This document shows positions 26,108 to 34,652 of a stretch of DNA of 64,000 bases, piece after piece (within the stretch, counting starts at the first letter, position 1; every line of letters begins with the position of its first letter). The stretch is from Chryseobacterium gregarium DSM 19109 (GTDB lineage Bacteria > Bacteroidota > Bacteroidia > Flavobacteriales > Weeksellaceae): positions 186,001 through 250,000 of the forward strand of contig NZ_AUMU01000007.1 of NCBI RefSeq assembly GCF_000430845.1, in the 5' to 3' direction. The notes under the pieces are model-generated. The model saw only the letters and a list, made by a program, of their open reading frames with translations. It searched no databases and was not told where the DNA came from. Position numbers and translations under genes: made by a program.

Positions 26108-26199
26108 TTTTGTACAGAGTACAAAGTAAAATGTATTAAAGATTAATAAATAGAAAGTACGCTGTACATGGTACACTGTACATTTTACAAATAAAGAAA

Positions 26200-26709
26200 A
26201 TGAGCGAAACAATAGCTTTTAAACCGGAAAGTTTAGCACAGGTACATAAAATTATGGCAAGATATCCTGAAGGAAGACAGAAGTCTGCCCTTCTGCCTGT
26301 ACTTCACCTGGCCCAGAAAGAATTCGGAGGATGGTTAGACGTTCGGGTAATGGATTATGTTGCGGAATTATTGAGCATCAAGCCTATTGAAGTATATGAG
26401 GTAGCTACGTTCTACACCATGTTCAATATGAAGCCGGTAGGGAAATATGTTCTGGAAGTTTGCAGAACAGGACCATGCATGGTTTCCGGGAGCGAGAAGA
26501 TCCTTAACCACATCAGGACCAAGCTGAATATCAAAGACGGAGAAACCACAGCAGACGGTATGTTTACCCTAAAGCCTGCCGAATGCCTGGGCGCATGCGG
26601 ATACGCTCCGATGCTGCAGCTGGGAAAATTCTTTCATGAAAACCTCACGATAGAAAAAGTAGACGAAATTCTTGATCTTTGCAGGGAAGGACAGCTTGCT
26701 TTGGATTAA
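26200..26709 (+). CDS. nuoE: NADH-quinone oxidoreductase subunit E
   Basis: 169 residues with a thioredoxin-like 2Fe-2S domain (cluster N1a). Ligands are Cys88 and Cys93 (VCRTGPCMV) and Cys129 and Cys133 (ECLGACGYAPM). Works with NuoF and NuoG in the NADH-dehydrogenase module. The 92-base spacer before it holds an imperfect inverted repeat. Confidence 0.95.
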   Translation: MSETIAFKPESLAQVHKIMARYPEGRQKSALLPVLHLAQKEFGGWLDVRVMDYVAELLSIKPIEVYEVATFYTMFNMKPVGKYVLEVCRTGPCMVSGSEKILNHIRTKLNIKDGETTADGMFTLKPAECLGACGYAPMLQLGKFFHENLTIEKVDEILDLCREGQLALD

Positions 26710-26805
26710 TACCATTTTAAATTCTGCATTTTAGATTTTAAATAATTAAATTTTAACATTAATTAATGCAAGAAGCCGAAAGCTGATTGCAATAAGCAAA
26801 TAAAA

Positions 26806-28164
26806 ATGAGTAAAAAACTTTTACTTAAAGATGCACACATAGAAGGCATCCGCTACCTGGAAACCTACCGTAAACAGGGAGGTTACGGAGCAGCAGAAAA
26901 AGCCCTGAAAATGACCCCTGATGAAATTCTTGAAGAAGTAAAAACTTCAGGACTCAGAGGACGTGGAGGAGCCGGGTTCCCGACGGGAATGAAATGGAGC
27001 TTTCTGGCAAAACCGGAAGGCGTTCCGAGACACCTTGTAGTGAATGCCGATGAATCTGAGCCGGGGACTTTCAAAGATAGATATTTGATGGAATTCCTTC
27101 CTCATCTTTTGATTGAGGGAATGCTGATTTCCTCTTACTGTTTAGGTTCAAATGTATCTTATATTTATATCCGCGGCGAATATTCATGGATTCCTGATAT
27201 TCTGGAAGAAGCGATTGAAGAAGCCAAAGCAGCAGGATTTTTAGGTAAAAATATCTTAGGAACCGGTTTCGATTGTGAAATCTACGTTCAGAGAGGCGGA
27301 GGTGCCTATATCTGCGGTGAAGAAACGGCGTTGCTTGAATCCCTTGAAGGAAAAAGAGGAAACCCGAGACTGAAACCGCCGTTCCCAGCTGTAAAAGGAC
27401 TTTGGGAAAGACCGACGGTTGTCAATAACGTTGAATCTATTGCCGCCATTGTTCCGATTATTGATATTACAGGAGCAGAATATGCTAAAATCGGCATAGG
27501 AAGATCCACAGGAACGAAACTGATTTCGGCCTGCGGAAACATCAACAAACCGGGCGTGTATGAAATTGACATGACCATTACGGTAGAAGAATTCATTTAT
27601 TCTGATGAGTATTGCGGTGGCATCAAAGACGGAAAGAAACTGAAAGCATGCATCCCCGGAGGAAGCTCAGTGCCGATTGTCCCTGCCAATTTACTCCTTA
27701 AAACCGTAAACGGAGAACCGAGATACATGAACTACGAATCTTTGGCAGACGGCGGTTTTGCTACCGGAACCATGATGGGTTCAGGAGGTTTCATCGTACT
27801 GGATGAAGACCAGTGTATCGTAGAACATACCATGACTTTAGCAAGATTTTACCATCATGAAAGTTGCGGGCAGTGTACGCCATGCCGTGAGGGTACGGGA
27901 TGGATGCACAAGATTTTAAAGAAGATCGAAAACGGACAGGGTAAAATGGAAGATATCGATCTGCTTTGGGACATCCAGAGAAAAATAGAAGGTAACACTA
28001 TCTGCCCGTTGGGGGATGCGGCAGCGTGGCCTGTAGCGGCGGCCATCCGCCATTTCAGGGATGAATTCGAATGGCATGTTAAAAATCCGGAACTGTGTCT
28101 GACACAAAACTACGGTCTTGCAAATTATGCAGATCCTATCCCGGCGCCATCAGTTAATCCTTAG
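26806..28164 (+). CDS. nuoF: NADH-quinone oxidoreductase subunit F
   Basis: 452 residues; binds FMN and NADH and carries cluster N3. The nucleotide-binding segment RGRGGAGFPTGMKW, ADESEPGTFKDR and the Gly-rich YVQRGGGAYICGEETALLESLEG are intact. N3 ligands are Cys354, Cys357, Cys360 (SCGQCTPCREG) and Cys400 (TICPLGD). This is the electron entry point of complex I. An unrelated outer-membrane-like gene follows instead of nuoG. Confidence 0.96.
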   Translation: MSKKLLLKDAHIEGIRYLETYRKQGGYGAAEKALKMTPDEILEEVKTSGLRGRGGAGFPTGMKWSFLAKPEGVPRHLVVNADESEPGTFKDRYLMEFLPHLLIEGMLISSYCLGSNVSYIYIRGEYSWIPDILEEAIEEAKAAGFLGKNILGTGFDCEIYVQRGGGAYICGEETALLESLEGKRGNPRLKPPFPAVKGLWERPTVVNNVESIAAIVPIIDITGAEYAKIGIGRSTGTKLISACGNINKPGVYEIDMTITVEEFIYSDEYCGGIKDGKKLKACIPGGSSVPIVPANLLLKTVNGEPRYMNYESLADGGFATGTMMGSGGFIVLDEDQCIVEHTMTLARFYHHESCGQCTPCREGTGWMHKILKKIENGQGKMEDIDLLWDIQRKIEGNTICPLGDAAAWPVAAAIRHFRDEFEWHVKNPELCLTQNYGLANYADPIPAPSVNP

Positions 28165-28183
28165 GTAATAAGAAAAAGTATAG

Positions 28184-29008
28184 GTGATAAAAAAGTGTTT
28201 ATTGTTGTTAGCAGTAACAGCAGTATTGGGCGTGAAAGCTCAAAAAAGTCAAGTAGATCCGTTTAAAAAGGGATCAGTGATGGTATTCTGGGGGTGGAAC
28301 AATTCAGTATATTCAAAATCAGATATCCATTTTAAAGGGGATGGGTATGATTTTCAGCTGAATAACGTTGTAGCCCATGACAGACAGACGAGATTTGATT
28401 GGGGAACGTATTTTAATCCTTCCTCGATTACAATTCCGCAGGTGAACTATAGAATTACATATTTTCCTAAAGATAATCTGGGGATTACTTTAGGAATGGA
28501 CCACATGAAATATGTAATGGATCAGGACCAGACCGTAAACGTAAAGGGATACATCAATAATCCTGAATACGCTTCTCTGGTACAGAATGGAAAAGTAGAC
28601 TTAAGTGATGCCAAATTATTGACATTTGAACATACTGACGGTCTGAATTATATTAACATCGGAGCTCAGAAATATCATAATATTCTCAATAAGAAGAATT
28701 TTGATCTTTTTGTCAGCTACGGAGCCGGAATCGGAGCATTATTGCCTAAATCCAATGTACAGCTGATGGGCAATGAAAGAAGCGACCGGTTTCATCTGGC
28801 AGGTTTCGGGGCTGATGCAAGAGCAGCCGTTAGTTTGGTGGCCATCAGGCATATTGTGGTTCAGGTAGAAGGTAAATTCGGTTACATCAATATGCCGGAT
28901 ATCAAAACAACACTTAACAATAAGCCGGATAAGGCTTCACAGGATTTTGTGTACGGGGAGCTTGATTTTGGCATCGGGTATACATTTAATACGAAGAAGT
29001 ATAATTAA
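28184..29008 (+). CDS. Exported beta-barrel-like protein inserted between nuoF and nuoG
   Basis: 274 residues from a GTG start 19 bases after nuoF. The signal peptide (KKCLLLLAVTAVLGVKAQ) is followed by alternating polar/hydrophobic strands and a C-terminal segment (YGELDFGIGYTFNTKKYN) with the aromatic pattern of an outer-membrane barrel. I recognise no name. Similar proteins are usually annotated as outer membrane beta-barrel or hypothetical. It is in the nuo reading direction and spacing, so it is probably expressed with complex I although it belongs to a different membrane. Confidence 0.7.
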   Translation: MIKKCLLLLAVTAVLGVKAQKSQVDPFKKGSVMVFWGWNNSVYSKSDIHFKGDGYDFQLNNVVAHDRQTRFDWGTYFNPSSITIPQVNYRITYFPKDNLGITLGMDHMKYVMDQDQTVNVKGYINNPEYASLVQNGKVDLSDAKLLTFEHTDGLNYINIGAQKYHNILNKKNFDLFVSYGAGIGALLPKSNVQLMGNERSDRFHLAGFGADARAAVSLVAIRHIVVQVEGKFGYINMPDIKTTLNNKPDKASQDFVYGELDFGIGYTFNTKKYN

Positions 29009-29050
29009 ACAGCGCTTCGCTGCTCCGGCAGTAAAGCAAAAGCATAGAAT

Positions 29051-30049
29051 ATGAGCGAAGAGGTTAAAAAATTCAAAATAACTATAGACGGACAGACGGC
29101 CGAAGTTATGCCTGGAACTTCTATTTTGGAAGCTGCCAGACAGATTGGCGGAAAATCGGTACCTCCTGCAATGTGCTACTACAGCAAATTGGAAGCAAGC
29201 GGAGGAAGGTGCAGAACATGCCTGGTGGAAGTATCCAAAGGATCCGAAGCAGATCCGCGCCCTATGCCCAAACTCGTGGCAAGCTGCAGAACGAATGTGA
29301 TGGACGGCATGGAAGTAAAAAACCTTACTTCTGATAAAGCCCAGGAAGGAAGAAAAGCGGTAACTGAATTTTTATTGGTTAACCACCCTTTGGACTGTCC
29401 TGTATGCGACCAGGCCGGTGAATGTCATTTACAGGATCTCGGTTACGAGTACGGTAATGAAAACACCAGGACGGAGTTTGAAAGGAATACCTATGATGCG
29501 GATGATCTCGGCCCGAATATCAAACTGAACATGAACCGCTGCATCCTGTGTGCACGATGTGTTTTAACAGCCAACCAGCTGACCGATACCAGGGAACATG
29601 GCATTCTGTTCAGGGGAGACCACGCAGAAATCTCAACCTATCTGAATAAAGCACTGGATAATGACTTTATCGGAAACATCATTGATGTTTGTCCGGTAGG
29701 TGCCTTAACAGACAGAACTGCCCGTTTTGCAAGCAGAGTATGGTTTACCAAGCCGATGAACGCTTCATGCAAATGTGATAAATGTTCTGGAAAAGCGACG
29801 GTTTACATGAAAGGGGATGAAATTGTAAGGGTAACAGCCAGAAAAGACCAGTGGGGCGAAGTGGAAGAATTCATCTGTGATACCTGCCGTTTTGAAAGAA
29901 AGAACTTAAGCGACTGGAATATTGAAGGTCCTAGACATATCGACCGGCATTCGGTGATCTCACTGAACCATTACGAAAAGCCTAAAGATGAACTTAGGGT
30001 TTTAGACAATCCGCTGGCTAAGGAAATCAGTGAAAAAGACGAAAAATAA
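29051..30049 (+). CDS. nuoG: NADH-quinone oxidoreductase subunit G, short form
   Basis: 332 residues. Keeps the 2Fe-2S cluster (Cys42, 54, 57, 79), the His-ligated 4Fe-4S cluster (His112, Cys116, 119, 125), a second 4Fe-4S site (Cys164, 167, 170, 214) and a Cys group at 240, 242, 245 and 276/279 that matches the start of the molybdopterin-oxidoreductase domain. The rest of that domain, several hundred residues in E. coli, is missing. No frameshift or leftover coding follows, so this is a natural short form. Confidence 0.93.
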   Translation: MSEEVKKFKITIDGQTAEVMPGTSILEAARQIGGKSVPPAMCYYSKLEASGGRCRTCLVEVSKGSEADPRPMPKLVASCRTNVMDGMEVKNLTSDKAQEGRKAVTEFLLVNHPLDCPVCDQAGECHLQDLGYEYGNENTRTEFERNTYDADDLGPNIKLNMNRCILCARCVLTANQLTDTREHGILFRGDHAEISTYLNKALDNDFIGNIIDVCPVGALTDRTARFASRVWFTKPMNASCKCDKCSGKATVYMKGDEIVRVTARKDQWGEVEEFICDTCRFERKNLSDWNIEGPRHIDRHSVISLNHYEKPKDELRVLDNPLAKEISEKDEK

Positions 30050-30139
30050 TTTTAAAGACATCAGATTTCAGACATTAGATAACAGATTAAATCTAACTTC
30101 TAATTTCTAACTTCTCATATCTAATATCTAAAATAAAAA

Positions 30140-31204
30140 ATGGATTTACTTACATTTAAATTGATACTTGTACTGGCGCTTTTCCTGCTTTCTTTAACGA
30201 TTGCAGCCTACTCTACCTGGGCGGAACGAAAAGTGGCGGCCATCATGCAGGACAGAATCGGGCCTAACAGATCTGGACCATTCGGTTTATTGCAGCCTCT
30301 TGCCGACGGTGGAAAGTTTTTCTTCAAAGAAGATTTTACTCCACAAAATGCAGAAAGATTCCTTTTCGTACTGGGGCCTGCGCTGGTGATGTTTATATCA
30401 CTGATCACGGGAGCGGTGATTCCGTGGGGGAAAAGTTTAAACATCGGAGGGACTTCCTTTGATCTTCAGGTGGCCAACATCGATGTCGGAGTGCTTTTCA
30501 TTATCGGAATGGCTTCCATCGGCGTATACGGAATTATGATCGGAGGCTGGGCTTCCAACAATAAATATTCATTATTAGGCGCCATCCGTGCTTCTTCACA
30601 GATGATTTCCTATGAACTGGCCATGGGTCTGGCTTTGCTTTCTATCATTATGATGACGGGAAGTCTGGATCTAAAGGTCATTACTGAAAATCAGACTACA
30701 GGAAAACTCTGGGGATTCATCCCGTGGGTTTCCGGGATGAACTGGAATATTTTCTACCAGCCAATTGCTTTCTTGATATTCTTTGTAGCCGCTTTGGCCG
30801 AAACCAACAGGCACCCTTTCGATTTACCGGAATGCGAATCTGAGCTGGTAACAGGATATTCTACGGAATACTCGTCCATGAAACTGGGATTGTACATGTT
30901 CGGTGAATATGTAAATATGTTTATCTCCAATGCTTTTATGGTAGTGCTTTTCTTCGGAGGGTATAATTATCCGGGGATTGAGTGGGTAACCCAGCACTGG
31001 GGCGAAAATATTGCGGGAATCCTGAGCATTGTGGCATTCCTGGCAAAAACGGTAACCGGAATCCTGATCTTTATGTGGATCAGATGGACGCTTCCGAGAT
31101 TCAGGTATGACCAGTTGATGCACTTAGGCTGGAAAACCCTGATCCCGATGGCATTGGTTAATCTTCTGGTTACGGGCGCTGTCATTTTAGCGTTTGCCCA
31201 TTAA
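30140..31204 (+). CDS. nuoH: NADH-quinone oxidoreductase subunit H
   Basis: 354 residues, about eight transmembrane helices. Conserved loops WAERKVAAIMQDRIGPNR, LLQPLADGGKFFFKE and AETNRHPFDLPECESELVTGYSTEY (the quinone-entry loop) are all present. It joins the membrane arm to the peripheral arm. The upstream 90-base spacer is TCTAA-rich quasi-palindromic filler. Confidence 0.96.
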   Translation: MDLLTFKLILVLALFLLSLTIAAYSTWAERKVAAIMQDRIGPNRSGPFGLLQPLADGGKFFFKEDFTPQNAERFLFVLGPALVMFISLITGAVIPWGKSLNIGGTSFDLQVANIDVGVLFIIGMASIGVYGIMIGGWASNNKYSLLGAIRASSQMISYELAMGLALLSIIMMTGSLDLKVITENQTTGKLWGFIPWVSGMNWNIFYQPIAFLIFFVAALAETNRHPFDLPECESELVTGYSTEYSSMKLGLYMFGEYVNMFISNAFMVVLFFGGYNYPGIEWVTQHWGENIAGILSIVAFLAKTVTGILIFMWIRWTLPRFRYDQLMHLGWKTLIPMALVNLLVTGAVILAFAH

Positions 31205-31346
31205 GGCAATTATAAAATTTGAAAAATAAGCTGACGTGTAAATTTGATAACATCAAAATTATCCTTAGCTTCATAGCTATTAAATATAAGATAACAGGCA
31301 AGATGAGTCTAAAATCTGATGTCTAACATCTAACATCTATAATTAA

Positions 31347-31904
31347 ATGAAACTTACGAACAGATCAAAAGTTGTTTCCAATAAAGAAATGACCCTTGCT
31401 GAAAAGATTTACCTTCCTGCTATTTTTACAGGGATGGGAATCACCTTTAAGCATGCTGTAAGGACCGTATTGAAAGGCGCTCCCGCAGTATATTCTTATC
31501 CGGAAGTACAGAAGCCGAGAGCAGATATCTGGAGAGGTCAGCACGTTCTGAAAAGAGACGAGGAAGGCAGAGAAAGATGTACGGCCTGCGGACTTTGTGC
31601 GGTGGCCTGCCCTGCAGAAGCCATTACCATGACGGCTGCTGAAAGAACGAAGGAAGAGAAAAACCTGTACAGAGAAGAAAAATATGCTTCCGTATATGAA
31701 ATCAATATGCTGAGATGTATCTTCTGCGGAATGTGTGAAGAAGCCTGTCCGAAGTCTGCCATTTATCTTACCGACAGACTGGTGGATGTGGAAACCAACA
31801 GAGGTTCTTTCATTTACGGAAAAGATAAATTGGTGGAAAAAATAAACGAAAGGATTGACATCACTGAAAGACAGTCCGAGAAACAAAAAAATGCGGTAAA
31901 ATAA
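31347..31904 (+). CDS. nuoI: NADH-quinone oxidoreductase subunit I
   Basis: 185 residues with two 4Fe-4S ferredoxin motifs: Cys78, 81, 84, 88 (CTACGLCAVACP) and Cys124, 127, 130, 134 (CIFCGMCEEACP), giving clusters N6a and N6b in the electron wire to NuoB. Its stop shares one base with the nuoJ start, so the two are coupled. Confidence 0.95.
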   Translation: MKLTNRSKVVSNKEMTLAEKIYLPAIFTGMGITFKHAVRTVLKGAPAVYSYPEVQKPRADIWRGQHVLKRDEEGRERCTACGLCAVACPAEAITMTAAERTKEEKNLYREEKYASVYEINMLRCIFCGMCEEACPKSAIYLTDRLVDVETNRGSFIYGKDKLVEKINERIDITERQSEKQKNAVK

Positions 31905-32401
31905 TGGATCAGTTTTTATTTTTCTTGGTGGCGTTTTTAGCAGTGGCCAGTGCGGTATACTTTGTATTCGCAAGAAATCCCCTCTATGCTATTCTGTCAT
32001 TAATTGTAACCATGTTTTCTATTGCGGGCATGTACATTCTCCTGAATGCACAGTTCCTCGCGATTATCCAGATTATTGTATATGCCGGTGCCATCATGGT
32101 ACTGTTCCTGTATATCCTGATGATGCTTAACCTTAATAAACAAGACGAAAGCAAGAAGAACAATACTTTAAAATTTGTCGGGGTTTTTACAGCAGGCCTT
32201 TTATTGATTGGGATTCTAGGGGTCTTCAGAGGCGTTCAGGACAACCACTTAGTGGTGGAGAATGCAGATCAAGGCGTAGGTCTGACAAAGAATCTGGGAA
32301 GACTTTTATTCAACGAATATGTTTTGCCGTTTGAGCTTGCTTCCATCCTGATTCTGGCAGGTATTGTAGGTGCGGTATTAATCGGTAAAAAAGATTTATA
32401 A
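31904..32401 (+). CDS. nuoJ: NADH-quinone oxidoreductase subunit J
   Basis: 165 residues with five hydrophobic helices. The family stretch QFLAIIQIIVYAGAIMVLFLYILMML (helix 3, containing the pi-bulge region) is intact. Membrane-arm subunit. It overlaps nuoI by one base and is three bases from nuoK. Confidence 0.94.
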   Translation: MDQFLFFLVAFLAVASAVYFVFARNPLYAILSLIVTMFSIAGMYILLNAQFLAIIQIIVYAGAIMVLFLYILMMLNLNKQDESKKNNTLKFVGVFTAGLLLIGILGVFRGVQDNHLVVENADQGVGLTKNLGRLLFNEYVLPFELASILILAGIVGAVLIGKKDL

Positions 32402-32404
32402 ATT

Positions 32405-32734
32405 ATGGGAGAAGTAAATACATTTATACAAAGCGTCCCTCTGAACTATTTCATCATTCTTTCGTCAGTATTGTTCTGTCTGGGGGTGCTGGGTGTATTG
32501 CTGAGAAAAAACGCGATTGTTATTTTGGGTTGTGTGGAGCTTATGCTGAATTCGGTAAACCTTTTACTGGCTGCTTTTTCAGCCTACAGAGGGAACGGCG
32601 ACGGACAACTTTTAGTTTTCTTCATTATGGTGGTGGCTGCTGCGGAAGTGGCGGTAGGCCTGGCAATTATTGCTATGCTGTATAGAAATACCCGTTCTGT
32701 TGATGTGAGTATATTTAATAAATTAAGAGGATAA
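32405..32734 (+). CDS. nuoK: NADH-quinone oxidoreductase subunit K
   Basis: 109 residues, three transmembrane helices; the buried Glu in GCVELMLNSVNLL (helix 2) and in VVAAAEVAVGLAII (helix 3) are the conserved proton-path residues. Spacing to nuoL is two bases. Confidence 0.95.
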   Translation: MGEVNTFIQSVPLNYFIILSSVLFCLGVLGVLLRKNAIVILGCVELMLNSVNLLLAAFSAYRGNGDGQLLVFFIMVVAAAEVAVGLAIIAMLYRNTRSVDVSIFNKLRG

Positions 32735-32736
32735 GA

Positions 32737-34650
32737 ATGGAAAATCTAGTATATGCAATCATACTTTTACCACTTTTAGGGTTTCTTATAAACGGTTTAT
32801 TCGGGAAAAGCCTTCCAAAAATAGTGGTGGGTTCTCTGGCTACGGCAATGGTTTTTATTCCGTTCTGTATCGCGGTAAGCATTTTCATGAATTTCGATTC
32901 TGAAAGCCAGCCGGTAATTGTAAAAGCTTTTGAATGGTTCAGGGTCAATGGAATTCAGATCAATTTCGGGTTTCAGATCGATCAGCTGTCATTAATGATG
33001 GTGATGATCATCACGGGAATCGGTTCTCTGATCCACCTGTACTCTATCGGATATATGAGTCACGATAAAGGTTTCTTTAAGTTCTTTACTTATCTGAACT
33101 TATTTATCTTTTCTATGTTATTACTGGTCATGGGAAGCAACTATCTGATCCTGTTTATCGGATGGGAAGGCGTAGGTTTATGTTCCTATTTACTGATCGG
33201 ATTCTGGTATACCAATGAAGAATACGGCAAAGCGGCAAGAAAAGCATTCATCATGAACAGAATCGGTGACCTTGCGTTACTGATCGGTATCTTTATGATT
33301 GCCTCACAAACCAACGCAGTAGATTATCTTTCGGTAAGAGAAAATGCCGGGAAATTTGAACTGGACGGAAATGTCATTATTTTTATTACCGCGAGTTTAT
33401 TTATCGGGGCTACCGGAAAATCGGCTCAGGTTCCTTTATATACATGGCTGCCGGATGCAATGGCGGGACCTACTCCTGTTTCTGCATTAATTCACGCAGC
33501 AACCATGGTGACGGCGGGTATTTATCTAGTGGTAAGATCCAATTTCTTATTCACTTTGGCACCGACCGTTCAGGACGGAATTTTACTGATCGGATTTTTA
33601 ACGGCGGCTTTAGCAGGATTCTATGCGCTCCGCCAGAACGATATAAAAAAGGTATTGGCCTACTCAACCGTTTCACAGCTTGGATTTATGTTCATTGCTT
33701 TAGGTTTGGGGGCTTATACCACAGCCATGTTCCACGTTATGACCCACGCTTTCTTTAAAGCATTGCTGTTCTTAGGAGCAGGTTCCGTGATCCATGCGAT
33801 GAGCAACGAACAGGATATGCGTTTCATGGGAGGTCTGAAAAAATACATTCCCATTACCCACGCAACTTTCCTGATCGGGACACTGGCCATTTCAGGATTC
33901 CCTTTATTATCGGGGATGATTTCCAAAGATGAAATTTTAGTGGCAGCCTTTGCTAAAAACCCTGTTTACTGGGTGATGCTATTTGTTTTAGCGGCAGTTA
34001 CGGCAACCTATATGTTCAGACTGTATTACCTGACGTTCCACGGAGAATTCAGAGGTACTGAAGAACAGAAACACCATCTGCATGAAAGCCCTTCCAATAT
34101 GACCATTCCATTGATCGTACTGGCTGTTCTTTCTGTCGTAGGGGGTTTAATCAATCTTCCGCATTTCATCGGGCACGGGCATTATGCAAAATTAATGGAA
34201 TGGCTGAAACCGGTTCTTACCGAAGAGAGCTTCAATCAGATGGAGACCACTCTTTCGGGAGTGCCGTTCGGTACCGAAATGATATTGCTGGGCGCAACTG
34301 TTTTAATGTTTTTTTCCGTATGGTTCCTGGTTAAGAATACTTATGTGAATAAGAAAAAGAAGGCATTACCGGAGGAAATGTATGCAGGATGGGAAAAACT
34401 GTCTGCCAAAAAATTATATATTGACGAACTTTACAATGCATTAATTGTAAAAACTGTTGAAGGATTAGGACGCGGAGGAAAGATGTTTGACAAAGGTATT
34501 CTCGACCGTATTGTAGACTTCGTAGGGGAAGGCGCTGAAGACAGCGGTAAAGCTATGAAACGTATACAGAACGGAAATGTAGAGAATTACATTCTGATCA
34601 TGTCTTTAGCAGTGGGAATTATATTAATCGTTAACTTTTTATTACCGTAA
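32737..34650 (+). CDS. nuoL: NADH-quinone oxidoreductase subunit L
   Basis: 637 residues, about 15-16 transmembrane helices, an antiporter-like proton pump with the long lateral helix near the C-terminus. Key sequences: FIGWEGVGLCSYLLIGFW (conserved Glu of helix 5), PTPVSALIHAATMVTAGIY and QNDIKKVLAYSTVSQLGFM (conserved Lys). nuoM follows after two bases. Confidence 0.96.
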   Translation: MENLVYAIILLPLLGFLINGLFGKSLPKIVVGSLATAMVFIPFCIAVSIFMNFDSESQPVIVKAFEWFRVNGIQINFGFQIDQLSLMMVMIITGIGSLIHLYSIGYMSHDKGFFKFFTYLNLFIFSMLLLVMGSNYLILFIGWEGVGLCSYLLIGFWYTNEEYGKAARKAFIMNRIGDLALLIGIFMIASQTNAVDYLSVRENAGKFELDGNVIIFITASLFIGATGKSAQVPLYTWLPDAMAGPTPVSALIHAATMVTAGIYLVVRSNFLFTLAPTVQDGILLIGFLTAALAGFYALRQNDIKKVLAYSTVSQLGFMFIALGLGAYTTAMFHVMTHAFFKALLFLGAGSVIHAMSNEQDMRFMGGLKKYIPITHATFLIGTLAISGFPLLSGMISKDEILVAAFAKNPVYWVMLFVLAAVTATYMFRLYYLTFHGEFRGTEEQKHHLHESPSNMTIPLIVLAVLSVVGGLINLPHFIGHGHYAKLMEWLKPVLTEESFNQMETTLSGVPFGTEMILLGATVLMFFSVWFLVKNTYVNKKKKALPEEMYAGWEKLSAKKLYIDELYNALIVKTVEGLGRGGKMFDKGILDRIVDFVGEGAEDSGKAMKRIQNGNVENYILIMSLAVGIILIVNFLLP

Positions 34651-34652
34651 CA

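Noticed and set aside
31365..31973. 202-codon minus-strand frame
   Set aside because: Antisense to nuoI and the start of nuoJ; lacks protein-like features and is explained by codon bias of the real genes.
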